Shown: one piece after another, positions 37,641 to 64,000 of the stretch
How positions within the stretch are numbered: position 1 is the first letter of the stretch
Layout: every line of letters starts with the position of its first letter
Assembly: GCF_032854445.1 (NCBI RefSeq)
Contig: NC_088295.1
Location: forward strand, 96,343,805-96,407,804
DNA: 64,000 nucleotides
Source of the DNA: Liolophura sinensis
Lineage: Eukaryota > Mollusca > Polyplacophora > Chitonida > Chitonidae
Direction of reading: 5' to 3'
Translations under genes and position numbers: made by a program
The notes under the pieces: generated by a model
The model's input: the letters and a program-made list of their open reading frames with translations, nothing else
Database searches by the model: none
What the model was told of the DNA's origin: nothing

Positions 37641-38590
37641 CCTAGAACACACCTTGCGCCTTTCCGACATCACTGGTTGACTGGTTCTATTTACATGATT
37701 CCGTCTTAATTTCGTACTTTATATGCTTTGTTAGATCTGTGGTGGTGTGTGTTATACCTGTTCGTCGTTTTGGGAATTGGTCTTGCGATTATTGATAAAA
37801 AAACAACCAAAACCACCAAAAACTAAGAAAGGATATAAAGTACGAAAATGGGATGGAATAATGCAAAGGGAAGCCGCCAACAGTTTTCAAACCCAGAAGC
37901 CTCTCCATTGTGGTCGCTGTGAGTTCAAGTCCAGCTCATGCTGGCTTTCTCTCCAGCCGTACGTGGGAAGGTCTTCCAGCAACCTGCGGATGGTCGTGGG
38001 TTTTGCCCGGGCTCTGCCCGATTTCCTCTCACCATAATGCTGGCTGCCGTCGTATAAGTGAAATATTCTTGAGTACGGCGTAAAGCAGCAATCAAAACAA
38101 AATAAAATAAATAAATAAACAAACAGTTTTCAATGATCGTAGAAAGAAAGCAAGGTATGTTCTATGCTACTCAGTGAAATCAGTATTCAAATCTTGTACC
38201 ATGCTAAAATATAAGTTGTGGATCACAAATATGTATCTCTTGGGCTTTAATTACAGTTGTTGATATATCCACCGTGGGGTGCCAATTCAAGACGATAAAT
38301 ATACAGACTCAAGGCCCGGGTTAAACGGAATTAACCACAACCATGAAGTAGAGCGCCCATGATTCTGGATGCTCTGTCCATATTTAGTTACAAGAGAATT
38401 GTACTCATTGTAAAACGTGTGGAACTTTGGGTGAAATAATTTGATGGAATAACCTTGACACTAATTTTTGCAGTAATAACGTTTGACACAGGATGCAACA
38501 AATGCTACAAGGCCATATGCAGGAAGTTGGCGAGGGGCAGAAACATAAGGTCTTGTTAGAAAGTACTGTTAAAACAGTGTATTCCACAGA
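37640..38590. mobile_element. Two head-to-head fragments of a Penelope-like element 3' end
   Basis: 37640-37800 on the plus strand matches the minus-strand sequence at about 55960-55745 (CATGATTCCGTC-x-TATTTCGTACTTTATAT, GTCGTTTTxGGAATTGG-x-CTTGC). 37832-38480 then matches the same element in the opposite orientation (ATATAAAGTACGAAAAT, GTGAAATCAGTATTCAAATC, GATGGAATAACCTTGACAC). A SINE-A copy (37891-38122) interrupts the second fragment. The element is identified by the RT remnant next to the other copy (55745-57060). Confidence 0.6.
37891..38122 (+). mobile_element. SINE-A copy with target site duplication
   Basis: Near-complete body with B box GAGTTCAAGTCC and the conserved 3' core. ACAGTTTTCAA occurs immediately before it (about 37880) and immediately after its A-rich tail (about 38123), a target site duplication inside a Penelope-like fragment. 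Confidence 0.9.
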
Positions 38591-38619
38591 TTCTTTTGGT
38601 GAAAGTTCACAGCTGCCAC

Positions 38620-39855
38620 TATAACACCAGCGTACAGATGGTGGCACATGTAACGAGTGCTGTCTGTGTAAACACCAGCGTACAGATGGTGGCACATGTG
38701 ACGTCTGCTGTCTGTGTAAACACCAGCGTACAGATGGTGGCACATGTAACCGGAGTATATATTGTACGTGTGCTGTCTGTGTAAACACCAGCGTACACAT
38801 GTAACCGGAGAAGATAATGTGCGTCTTTTGTCATTGTAAACACCAGCGTACATATGGTGGCACATGTAACCGGAGTATATAGTGTACGTCTGCTGTCTGT
38901 AAACACCAGCGTACAGATGGTGGCACATGTAACCGGAGTACATAGTGTACTTGTGCTGTCTGTGTAAACACCAGCGTACACATGTAACCGGAGAATATAA
39001 TGTGCGTCTGCCGTCACTGTAAACACCAGCGTACAAATGGTGGCACATGTAACCAGGGTATATAGTGTACATTTAATGTCTGTGTAAACACCAGCGTGCA
39101 GATGGTGGCACATGTGACCAGAGTATATAGTGTACGTGTGCTGTCTGTGTAAACATCAGCGTGCAGATGGTGGCTATAGTGTACGTGTGCTGTCTGCGTA
39201 AACACCAGCGTACACATGTAACCGGAGAATAATGTGCGTCTGCTGTCACTGTAAACACCAGCGTACAGATGGTGGCACATGTAACCAGAGTATATAGTGT
39301 ACATTTAATTTCTGTGTAAACACCAGCGTGCAAATAACTAGAGAGTGTAGTGTACGTCTACTGTCTGCGTGCAAAATAACTAGAGAGTATAGTGTACGTC
39401 TACTGTCTGTGTAAACACCAGCGTACAGATGGTGGCACATGTAACCAGAGTATAAAGTGTGCGTTTACTGTCTGTGTAAACACCAGCGTGCAGATGGTGG
39501 GACATGTAACCGGAGTATCTAATGTACGTATGCTGCCTGTGTAAACACCAGCGTAAAAATGTTGGCACATGTAACCAGAGTATATAGTGTACGTTTACTG
39601 TCTGTGTAAACACCAGCGTGCAGATGGTGGGACATGTAACCGGAGTATCTAATGTACGTATGCTGCCTGTGTAAACACCAGCGTAAAAATGTTGGCACAC
39701 GTAACCAGAGTATATAGTGTAGGTTTACTGTCTGTGTAAACTCCAGCGTACAGACGGTCGCACATCTAACTGGAGTATATAGTGTACGTTTGCTGTCTCT
39801 GTAAACTCCAGCGTACAGATGGTGGCACACGTAACCAGAGTGCACAGAGTACGTT
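38620..39855 (+). repeat. Minisatellite, ~60-64 bp unit (about 20 units)
   Basis: Units contain GTGTAAACACCAGCGTACAG, ATGGTGGCACATGTAACC and GGAGTATATAGTGTACGT. Deletion variants lacking the middle occur. Open frames on the minus strand here (YAGVYTDS.. type) are repeat translations. Confidence 0.92.
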
Positions 39856-42151
39856 TTGGAGTCAGATGACGTCGTAATGGTTCTCAGTGTGGGCTTTAAT
39901 CGTTTTATTAGCAGAGATCCATCTGCCGTTCACATCGTCGTCATGTCGTGGCTTGTGTTAGCTAGCCCCCAATGCTGGCTAGCAAAGGTCCGTATCGACA
40001 GCTTGGCACTGGTACAAAGATAGAATCGATAGCTGGAGCGTTTATTGGTCGCCAGTGTAACCCTCTCTCCAAGTCCAGGTACCTTCTGTAGCACAACGAC
40101 TTTCTCCAAGCATCGATTGAGTTTCATGCCGATTCTCTCTCTCTCTCTGTCTGTCTCTCTCTATCCTGGCTTATGTCGAGCCCTTCGTGTACCATTTAGT
40201 GAGACCATCCAGTTATTCACCAACACCAGAAGTCACTGCCTTGAGTACTCTGCGCTGGTAAGTATGGAAACGCTTTGTATGGATCTGAACTCTTGTAGTA
40301 CCTAACTGCTCATCATAGATTCCTTCAGCGCTGTCTTGTTGCGAATAACTGTGTAAGTTCCTACGACAAAGGCTTTTACTTCAGTTAAAAAACTACAGTT
40401 TAGACTATTCGGAATATTTGACAAATTTGAACACGTTGTTTGTCAGCTGAAATGACGAAATTTGTATAAAATATTTGGTAAATTATACCCACCACAACAA
40501 AGATTACGCGCTGGAATTGCATTGTAACATTTGCCTTCGATATTATCATGATCAGGTTTGGGCCATTGTCGTACATATTTAACACTGACGTTAGATTTCA
40601 CAGGTTTTTATGTCTAAGAAAAATAACAAACCTACAGGGTAACATTTAATACTTGACCTGCTATCGCAGTGATCTTGTTCGTAGCCAGAAAATGTCGTCC
40701 AAAGAAAATCGTTTTGCTGGCTTAATTTATTCATGGGATAAATCCCGGAACCCCTATTTGCAGAATTCACGTAGTCTGTATTATTTCTTTGATATTTATT
40801 CATAAGAGAAAGCAACATATAACTGCAGCATACTAGCATTTGTCAATTGTGTGTAAATAAGGTCTGGTCAGGTATAAGTCACATTGATATCTACTCAGAT
40901 CGCAGACTGATGCAGGCTTACAAATTAACCAGTTAAGAAGTAAATCCTTCAGTATTTCTCGGCTCCGTGTTGATGGCGCCTGGGCCAGAGGGTCGATACT
41001 GGTAAAGACATGCGAGGCGCTCACGGAGTGGGCCGTAGTCTAAATCCGCCGAGGAGAAAATTCTCCTTATGTTTTCTATCGTAATGATAGTCTAAAATTT
41101 CAATCCCTTTGCTGTTTTCGAATCAAATGAATTCATCTGAATTCCTGATGTTCCTTTCTCGGACACTCGGAGCGCATAAAAAGCTGAAACGGACAGTATC
41201 CGTTTGATCCTCTGCTCTGCTCTATTTTGGATCTCTAATCGATACTAGCCAAGATGAGAGGCAACCCTTCACTGGTTTGTGTATAGGTCTAACATCGGAA
41301 TAGCTATGGTCCGTGTTGCAGCCTGACGGTTTTCAACGTCCGTCCAGTTATATAGACGCTGTACTCATCAATACATCCTATCGATTCCCAGTATCCGCTA
41401 CTCAAATACTGTGGAGCCATTCACATTTCACATGCCTGGTAACTCGCCTGGTTATCACCCAGATAAGTCGCTAAATGATTCCCGCAATTTCTATCCACCA
41501 ACCCTGGTCTCTTCCAGTGCAGCTCTGCCGTAAGAACTGTAATCATCTGTCATTATTAATCAGTCATTGCTAATCAAGTCTTGACTGATAAAAAGAGACG
41601 ATTTCTCCAGCTTATTACGTCTTTGAATGAACGTGTTGAATGGGATGGTGGCATTATGGCCAGAAGGGTACCTAGTGTTTCTATCATTTTGCGAGCTATT
41701 TATCAACTGAATATTGATCCCAAAAAGTATGGGATATTCTATAAAACTAAGCCATATAAAATTCAAAATCTTTCACCAGGTGAACAATACAACCGAGACA
41801 TACGATGAAAGAATACAGTGTTCCTTGATGGTTAGTTTGTTACGAGAGGTGGAAAATAATCCCCACACTCCAATACCAAATTTACCATCCAGGTTCAATG
41901 TCGCCAAGACCGAGCCAGTACTCAGTTCGAATAAGTTCCTAAAATATTGTCAGTGGCTGTTGGTGTTAACGTACACGCGTATACGACAGATTCTAAATTT
42001 AGGTGAACTGTCTGGACTTAGTGCTAGCCCTGGTGGAGGTATAAGGCTACGCTGTAGGAGGCACGCAGTAACAATACGGGGACTGTGTGCTCTAGCAATG
42101 ACATACCGACACCCTTGACCAAAGAAAATAGCACCACGCGTGTACTTCTAG
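39856..42151. other. Single-copy-looking spacer upstream of MFSD6
   Basis: Contains a CT microsatellite at about 40133-40165. A short palindrome AAACGGAcagtaTCCGTTT lies near 41185-41205, just after a CATAAAAAG box. The non-coding first exon and promoter of MFSD6 could lie here or in the following arrays, but nothing fixes them. Small open frames near 41.6-42.1 kb have no recognisable homology. Confidence 0.4.
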
Positions 42152-42962
42152 GGGATCTTTTTAACATTTGTTGTATTTTATATAAGTGGGTGGGGATCCT
42201 TTAACATTTGTGCCACTGGATACGACTCAGCGGGGATTCAATTAACGCTTGACGTATTGGATGTGACAGGGTGGGGAATCCTTTAACATTTGTACCATTG
42301 GATACGGCTCAGCGGGGATGCAATTAACTCTTGACGTGTTTGAAATGACTCAGTGGGGATTGCTGTAACATTTGTCTCATTGGATACAACTCGGTGGGGA
42401 TTCCATTAACATTTATCACATTGGAAACAACTGAGTGGGGATTCCTTTAACGCTTGACGACTTGGATACGACTGAGTGGGTATTACTTAATGCTTGGTGA
42501 GTTGGATACGGCTCAGTGGTGATTACCTCAAAGCTTGGCGAATTGGATACGGTTCAGTGGGATTCCTTTAACGCTTGACGACTTCGATATAGCTGAGTTG
42601 GTATTATTTAATGCTTGGGGAATTGGATAGAGCTCATTGAGTATTCCTTTAATTAGATGTGATTATGTGTGTGGGTCCTTTAACATTTGACACATTGGGC
42701 TCGACTGAGTGGAGAACGTTTAACGCTGGACGCATTGGGCTCGACTGAGTGGAGAACGTTTAACGCTTGACGCATTGGGCTCAACTGAGTGGAGAACTTT
42801 TAACACTTGGCGCATAGGGCTCAACTGAGTGGAGAACTTTTAACACTTGACGCATTGGGCTTGACTGAGTGGAGAACGTTTAACTCTTGACGCATTGGGC
42901 TCGACTGAGTGGAGAACGTTTGACACTTGACGCATTGAATTCCACTGGGTGGGTGACCTTTA
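42152..42962 (+). repeat. Minisatellite, ~40 bp unit (about 20 units)
   Basis: Units carry GGGGATTCCTTTAACGCTTG and ACG-x-ATTGGATACGACTGAGT. The right half is dominated by a GTGGAGAACGTTTAAC variant. Confidence 0.9.
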
Positions 42963-44165
42963 ACTATATCGGTTCTATATGGGTAAAGTGTTGGAGGCTC
43001 TATATGCATAAAGTATTGGAGGTTCTATTTGAGTAAAGCGCAGAAGGTTATATATATATATAGAGTGTTGGAGGTTCTGTATGAGTAAAGTGTTGGAGGA
43101 ACTATATGAGTAAAGTGTTAGAGGTTCTATATGTGTAAAACGTTGCAGACTGTATATGTATAAAGTGTTGGAGGCTCTATATGAGTAAAATGTTTAAGGT
43201 TCTATGTCAGTAAAGTGTTGGACTTTCTGCATGAGTGTTGGAGGCTCTATGTGGGTAAACGGTTAGACTGTATATGAGTGTTTGAGGCTCTATATGAGTG
43301 TCTGAGGCTCTATATGGGTAAACAGTTGGAGGCTCTATATGAGTGTTTGAGGCTCTATATGGGTAAACAGTTGGGCTCTATATGAGTGTTGGAGGTTCTG
43401 TATGAATAAAGTGTTAGGGGTTCTTTATGGGTAAACAGTTGGACTCTATATGAGTGTTGGGGTTCTGTATGACTAAAGTGTTAGAGGCTCTTTATGGGTA
43501 AACAGTTGGAGGCTCTATATCAGTGTTGGCGGCTCTATATGAGTGTTGGAGGCTCTATATGGGTAAACAGTTCGGCTCTATATGAGTGTTGGACTCTCTA
43601 TATGAGTGTTGGAGGCTCTATATGTGTGTGAGAGGCTCTATATGTGTGTGGGAGGCTCTATATTAGTGTTGGGCTCTCTCTATATGAGTGTTGGAGGCTC
43701 TATATGAGTGTTGAAGGCTCTATATGAGTGTTGGAGGCTCTAGATGAGTGTTGAACTCTCTATTTGAGTGTTGGAGGCTATATATTAGTGTTAGGCTCTC
43801 TATATGAGTGTTGGAGGCTCTGTATGCGTGTGGGAGGCTCTGTATAAGTGTTGGAGGCTCTATATGAGTGCTGGACTCTCTATATGAGTGTGGGAGGCTC
43901 TGTTTGAGGGTTAGAGGCTCTGTATGAGTGTTGGACTCTATATATGGGTAAACAGTTGGAGGCTCTATATGAGTGTTGGACTCTATATGAGTGTTGGACT
44001 CTATATGAGTGTTGGAGGCTATGTATTAGTGTTGGACTCTCTATATGAGTGTTGAAGGATCTATATGGTTGTTGGAGGCTCTATATAAGTGTTGGAGGCT
44101 CTATATAAGTTTTGGAGGCTCTATATGGGTAAACAGTTGGACTCTCTACATGAGTGTTGGAGGCT
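42963..44165 (+). repeat. 20-bp minisatellite (about 55 units)
   Basis: Unit GAGTGTTGGAGGCTCTATAT with longer GGGTAAACAGTTGGAGGCT variants in the left and middle. It abuts the ~40-bp array directly. Confidence 0.92.
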
Positions 44166-44492
44166 TACTTACGTTATGCTCATTATTTGCTCATTCCTAC
44201 TTGATTTCATAAGTGTCTGGTAAAAGAGATGTGTTTTGAGAATATTTTCAGGTTTCAAGACTAAAGTGTGAGAATTCATTGTCAGAGTATCAGAAACGTT
44301 GCTTGCATTTGATTCTAAATCAACAGACTTGTTTTGCAGCTTATTAATGGGTTTTCATCTGTAAACAATCCTTACTGTGATATAATATCGAGATTATCTT
44401 TGAAATTCAGTGTCGGGGCCGTTCAGTTAAGAAATGACTGCGTTTGAAAAGATGTAATGGTAATAACATTGTTTTAACACTTTGTTTTACAG
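44166..44492 (+). other. 5' intron end upstream of the MFSD6 start exon
   Basis: About 330 bp ending in a T-rich tract and acceptor TTTTACAG at 44485-44492. It implies at least one upstream non-coding exon. Confidence 0.6.
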
Positions 44493-44575
44493 TCTTGATT
44501 TGAGACCTGCTGGATGGTGTGATTCACTGAGTGTCAGATAGTGCGGAGAGTGTCGTGACTGCGTCAAGACCAAGT

Positions 44576-58658
<14,083 letters not shown>

Positions 58659-58849
58659 GAAAATGTCTAATGGGTACATCTAACACCAATGTGTCACATT
58701 TGCCCTTTGGCGTTTAAAAGGCAAATCCTATAGAGTCTGTTTGATTGGATTACTTTTATTCTTTACGATGTCATCAGTAGAATTGATTTATTGGTAGTGT
58801 GCCTGTTCTTCCTCGACAAATGTTGGCGCATGCACATGAGAGAGCAAAC
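58659..58849 (+). other. MFSD6 3' UTR start
   Basis: About 190 bp with no AATAAA before the 33-bp array, so the transcript may run into the array or end on a variant signal. Confidence 0.4.
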
Positions 58850-60465
58850 ATCATCACAGAACCAGAGAGCCCAATCATCATAACAGAACCGGAGAGACCA
58901 ACTGTAATCAGCATCTCATAGCCCAAAAGCCCAACTGTAATCAGCTTCACAGAACTGGCGAGCCCAATCATCATCTCAGAGCCGGAGAGCCCAACTGTAA
59001 TCAGCACCTCAGAACCGGAGAGCCCAACTGTAATCAGCATCTCAGACCCCGAGAGCCTATCTGCACTCAGCATCTTAGAGCAGGAGAGCCCAACTGTAAT
59101 GAGCATCTCAGACCCCGAGAGCCCAACTGTAATCAACATCTCATATCCCGAGAGCCACAATGTAATCAGCATCAAAGAGCCGGAGAGCCCAACTGTAATC
59201 ATCATCTCAGAACCGGAGAGCTCAACTGTAATTAGCATCTCAGACCCCGAGAGCCAATCTGCACTCAGCATGTCAGAGCCGGAAAGCTCAACTGTAATCA
59301 GTATCTCAGGGCCGGAGAGCCCAACTGTAATCAGCACCTCAGAGCCCGAGAGCCACACTGTAATCAGCATCACAGAACCGAAGAGCCCAACTGTAAACAG
59401 CTTCACAGAACCGAAGATCCCAACTGTAATCAGCATCTCAGAGCCGGAGAGCCACACTGTAATCAGCATCTCAGAGCCGAGGGCCCAACTGCAATCAGCA
59501 TCAAAGAATCGAAGAGCCCAACTGTAATCAGCTTCTCAGAGCCGGAGAGCCCAGCTGCAATCAGCATCTCAGAGCCTGAGGGCCCAACTGTAATCAGCAT
59601 CACAGAACCGGAAAGCCCAACTGTAATCAGCATCACATAGCCCGAGGGCCCAACTGTAATCAGCATCTCAGAACCGGAGAGCCCAACTGTAATCAGCAAC
59701 TCAGAACCTGAGACCCCAGCTGTAATCAGCATCTCAGAGCACGAGACCTCAACTGTAATCAGCATCTTAGAGCACGAGAGCCCAACTGTAATCAACATCT
59801 CAAAGTCCTAGAGCCCAACTGTAATCACCATCACATAGCCCGAGGGCCCAACTGTAATCAGCATCACAGAAATGGAGAGCCCAACTGTAATCAGCATCAC
59901 ATAGCCCGAGGGCCACACTGTAATCAGCATCTCAGAACAGGAGAGCCCAACTGCAATCAGCATCTCAAAGCCATAAAGCCAAACTGTAATCAGTAGCACA
60001 GAACCGGAGAGCCTAACTGCAATCATCATCACAGAATCGAAGAGCCCAACTGTAATCAGCATCTCAGAAACGGAGAGCCCAACTGTAATTAGCAGCTCAG
60101 AACCGGAGAACCCAACTGTAATCAGCATCTTAGAGCCTGAGGGCTCAACTGTAATCAGCACCACAGAACGGGAGAGCCACACTCTAATCAGTAGCACAGA
60201 ACCGGAGAGCCTAACTGTAATAAGCATCTCAGAGCCGGAGAGCCCCACTGTAATCAGCATTTTAGAGCCCTAAGGCCCAAATGTAATCAACATCTCAGAA
60301 CCGGAGAGCCCAACTGTAATCAGCATTTTAGAGCCCTAAGGCCCAAATGTAATCAACATCTCAGAACCGGAGAGCCCAACTGTAATCAGCAGCACAGAAC
60401 CGGAGAGTCCAACTGTAATCAGCATCACAGAACCGGAGAGCCCAACTGTAATCAGAATCACACCT
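58850..60465 (+). repeat. 33-bp minisatellite (about 49 units)
   Basis: Unit CAGAACCGGAGAGCCCAACT, GTAATCAGCATCT. As 33 is a multiple of 3, both strands have long frames: plus ISEPESPTV type (59099-59527), minus GSEMLITVGLS type (58774-60260 in pieces). Both are broken by stops in several places. Not called as genes. Confidence 0.93.
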
Positions 60466-61604
60466 TGAACCTTACTAGTGGTGGATAAGACACTGTCTGT
60501 CATCCACATTCGTGAAGAATTGCAGCTTAATGACAAATATGCGACTCCGCCTCCATACTCCGAATGAGCGTCTCACAATGGTTACGAGCGTTGGAGGGGG
60601 CACAACTAAGGAAAACTTTCGTGTTGTCAATAATAACGTGGAGAATTCGAGAACATAATCACCAGCCTCTATCGGACTATGCATAAACAGCCCGCGGTCG
60701 TGGAAATTAGTATGGCAGTATTGTTTGACACAGTTAAGAAATATTGTAAGCAATCTTACAAGGCGTGAAATTCTATATACATGTACAAAGAGTTAGAACA
60801 GAATGGATTAAGCTCTGTTTGTTTAGGGTATTTGGACTTCTTCAGCAGAATGTGATGTACAATGAATTAGCTAAAAATGTACAGGAATGTGAACGTATTC
60901 AGAGCAATGGAGAATGGTGTGTCGTATATGATATGTCAAAGATGTTTTCCTTAAATAAAACCTTAAATAAAATGAAGAAATCAAATCCAGTTTGGATTTA
61001 GAAATGTCGAAAACAGCGGAAGTTCACGACGCTCTAGTTTCCTGGTTTTACTTTATAGTTAATACACAGAGATGTACTCACCTACAATAAGAACATTTGG
61101 TGACAGAATGCATTGCCATTACCATCGATTTGTTCTTCAGGAATTACATCCAGATATATGATTCGCCTACATTTTTCCTAATATCCTGTATTCTTCATGG
61201 CTGCCCAATGACAAAATTAAATGTCTGGTTTCCCGAAGACAAACAAACAAATCAATATGTAACCAGAGATCATACAATATCGGATAGTTTCGATGTTTCT
61301 TCAACTTCTAAATAGATGAAGTATTAAAAGAAAGTTAGATAACATACATTTAACTTTATTGTGTGGCGCTCGCACTGTAAATCATTAGAGATTACGTTAT
61401 GAGTGGTGCATTTACCAATATCTCACAAGCTCTAGAACAGAATATTCGTAGATAGTATGTCGTAGTTATGTATTTGCACAAAGTAGTTATTGAATACATT
61501 TCATAGGTAAGACATCTTAAAGTAAAATGTTGCCACAACCAGTGTCTTGCTGACCTTGTTTTCTGTCATTATTCTCTGCCCTAGTTTAAACAACTAAGTC
61601 ACTC
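60466..61604. other. Spacer, nothing firmly recognised
   Basis: Two small open frames (60753-60475 minus and 60765-61001 plus) have ordinary residue composition, but no family is recognised and no splice or start context supports them. Confidence 0.4.
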
Positions 61605-64000
61605 TATTATTATGTGGGGCTGTAATGTCTGTTGCCCTTGGTATTAGACGGCAAGACACACTGAGTACAGGGCAGCCCTGTTCTTGTATACTATGGTTGT
61701 GTGTGGGGTAATGTCTGCTGTCTCTGAAATTGAAAGGAAAGTGGGTTTCCCCCATAATGCTTGCTGCCATGGTATAAGTGAAATTTTCTTGAGCACAGCG
61801 TAAAATACCAATCAAATAAATAAATAAATCAATCAATCAGTATTGAAGGGAAGGACACACTAAATACAGATCGCCCTGTTCCTGTATAGTATGGTTGTTT
61901 GGGTTGTAATGTCTGTTGTCTCTGGTATCCCGGCTTAAGGCAAACTAAGTAGAGGGCGGGCCTGTTCTTGTACAGTATGGTTGTTTGGGGTGTAATGTCT
62001 TTTGTCTTAGGTATTAGAGGGGAAGACACACTAAGTACAGGGTGGCCCTGTTCCTGTAGAGTATGCTTATGTGGTGTGTAATTGCTGCTGTCTGAGGAAT
62101 TAGAGGAAAGGTACACTAACCGCAGGGCGGCCCTGTTCCTATATAGTACAGTTGTGTGGGCTGTAATATCTGGTGTCTCTGGTATTAGAGGGAAAGGCAC
62201 AGTAAGCTCATGGTGGCCCTGTTGGTATATTATTGGTATGAGGGCATGTAATGTCTTCTTTATCTAATATTAGAGGGAATACACATTAAGCACTATACAC
62301 TATACACTTTGGAATGTAATAATTGTTGTCTCTGGTATTAGAAGAAAAGACACACTAAGCACTCGGCCCTTTTCCTGTACATTATGGTCATAAAGGGATT
62401 TATTGTCTCCTGTATCTAGTATAAGAAGGGAAGACAAACGAAGAACAGATCGGTATAGTATGGCTGTGTGGGGTGTAATGGCTGCTGTCTGAGAAATTAG
62501 AGGGAAGATGCAGTACGCACAGGGCGGCCCTGCTCCTATATAGTATGGTTGTGTGGGGTGTAGTGCCTCTTGTCTCTGGTATTAGAGAGGAAGATATGCT
62601 TAGCACAGAGCAGATCTGTGGCTGTATTGTACGGCTGTTTGGAGTGTAATATCTGCCGTCTCTGGTACTACAGCGGAAGACACATAGCTATAGGGCGGCT
62701 TTGCTCCTGTACACTATAGTTGTGTGGGGTGTAATGTCTGCTGTCTCTGGTATTAACGAGGGAAATACTGCAAGTACACGGCGGCACTACGTCAGGATAA
62801 TTTCATTAATTTGAGTTTAGTGTTAGGTCTGGTAATAGAGGGGAAGGCACAATAAGCACAGAGCGGCAATGATCCTGTATAGTATGGTTGTTTCGTGTGG
62901 AATATCTGTTGTCTGAAACAAGTCTGAAACTAACCAAGCACATTGCAACGCCATTCCTGTATTGTATGGTGGACCTGCTCTGTTCTTAGTGTATCTTGTA
63001 ATGTATGCCGTCTCTGGTATTAGAGGGGAAGACACACTAAGCGCAGAGCAGGTCTGTTGATTTATATTATGGTGATGTGGTGTGCAATGTCCACTGTATC
63101 TGGCACTGGAAAGGAAGACACACTAAGAACATGGATGCCTTGTTCCGGTATACTACGGTTCTGTGGGTTGTACTGTCTGCCCTCTCTGGAGAGGGAATAC
63201 ACACTAGTACAGGGCGGCCCCGTTCCTGTACACAATAGTTGTGTGGGGCGCAATGTCTGCTCTCTCTGGTTTCAGGAAGAAGACACACTAGTACAAGGCG
63301 GCTTTGCTCCTGTACACTATGGTTGTGTGGGGTGTAATGTCTGCTGTCTCTGGTATAAGGGAGTGAAACACACCAAGTACAGGACGGCACTATGTCAGTA
63401 TAATTTGATTATAGAGAGTATAATGTTTGCTGTCTCTGGTATTAGAGAGGGAGGCACCCTAAGTACAGACCGGCCCTGTTTCTGGATAGTATGGTTGTGC
63501 AGGGATAAAGGGGGGGGGGGGGGTAATGTCTGTTGTCTTTGGTATTAGAGTGGAAGACAGACTAAGTACAGGGTGGTGTGGTGTGTAATGTCTACTGTAC
63601 GTGGTATTATAAAGGAAGACACACTAAGAACATGGAGGCCTTGTTCCTATACACTATGGTTCTGTGAGGTGTATTGCCTGCCGTCTCTAGTATCAGGTGG
63701 AAAACAGACTTGTACATGGAAGCCTTGTTCCTAAACACTATGGTTCTGTGGGGTGTATTGTCAGCTGTCTTTGGCATCAGGGACGAAAACAAACTTGTAT
63801 ATGGGAGCCTTGTTCCTGCACACTATGAATGTGTCGGGTGCAATGTCTGCTGTCTGTGGTATTGGGGGAAGACACAGTAGAGAAGGGCGGCCTTATTCCT
63901 GTACACTTTTGTTGTGTGGGGTGCAATTTCTCCGGTCTCTGTATCGTTGTTGAAGACGCAGAAGTAGAGGGCAACCTTTTTACTGTACACTATGGCTCTG
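61605..64000 (+). repeat. Minisatellite, ~80-90 bp unit, running off the right end
   Basis: Units carry GTGTGGGGTGTAATGTCTGC, TGTCTCTGGTATTAGAG, GGAAGACACACTAAGTACAG and GGCGGCCCTGTTCCTGTA. At least 25 diverged units, with a G10+ run near 63511-63521. Confidence 0.92.
61741..61838 (+). mobile_element. SINE-A 3' fragment inside the ~85-bp array
   Basis: GTGGGTTTCCCCCATAATGC (internally deleted), then the GTATAAGTGAAATTTTCTTG core and an (AAAT)n(AATC)n tail. Confidence 0.8.

Noticed and set aside
41560-42118. Small frames upstream of the 40-bp array
   Set aside because: No homology or splice context; too short to call.
44531-44575. GTG at 44531 as MFSD6 start
   Set aside because: Eukaryotic start; first in-frame ATG is at 44576 and the upstream stretch lies right after a splice acceptor.
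60475-61001. Two small frames between the 33-bp and ~85-bp arrays
   Set aside because: Not recognised; no supporting signals. A retroelement tail is possible but cannot be shown by eye.

Overview
This is a eukaryotic (metazoan) genomic window, most likely from a mollusc or another lophotrochozoan. The signs are spliced genes with GT-AG introns, tRNA-derived SINEs ending in (AAAT)n, piggyBac, Tc1/mariner, non-LTR and Penelope-type remnants, and very many minisatellites. The phylum is inferred from repeat style and protein similarity; no search was run.

Three spliced genes can be read. (1) Plus strand 804-14459: the last five coding exons of a DDX6/Me31B/Dhh1 DEAD-box RNA helicase (P-body translational repressor). 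The 5' exons lie left of the window. A candidate poly(A) signal cluster lies at 17378-17421. (2) Minus strand 36109-28301: a three-exon, 246-residue secreted protein. Its body resembles the propeptide of TGF-beta/activin/myostatin-type ligands, but it stops with no furin site and no cystine-knot growth factor. It is the most unusual gene here. (3) Plus strand 44576-58658: a complete seven-exon MFSD6-like major facilitator protein of 817 residues.

Layout. 1-17.4 kb is DDX6 with ordinary introns that hold a piggyBac fossil, a dead LINE and SINEs. 17.4-23.4 kb is gene-poor, with a C-rich tract, a second SINE family and two Tc1/mariner fragments. From 23.4 kb to the right end the window is dominated by tandem arrays with units of roughly 20 to 90 bp, each locus having its own unit. 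The arrays fill both introns of the TGF-beta-propeptide-like gene, the space between it and MFSD6, MFSD6 intron 1 and the MFSD6 3' flank. Summed, they cover roughly a third of the window, while the DDX6 part has almost none.

The strongest structural signals are as follows. The exon-1 splice donor of the TGF-beta-like gene is the first unit of a 70-bp array, so donor-like sites recur about nine times, and a distal one is in the correct phase. MFSD6 intron 1 holds a large inverted duplication whose outer arms (about 495 bp) look identical. A 1506-bp Tc1 element with visible terminal repeats and only two stop codons sits inside it. A degenerate TTAGGG tract lies in MFSD6 intron 2. Most long open frames over the arrays follow from units that are multiples of 3 or lack stops in all frames, and are not called as genes.
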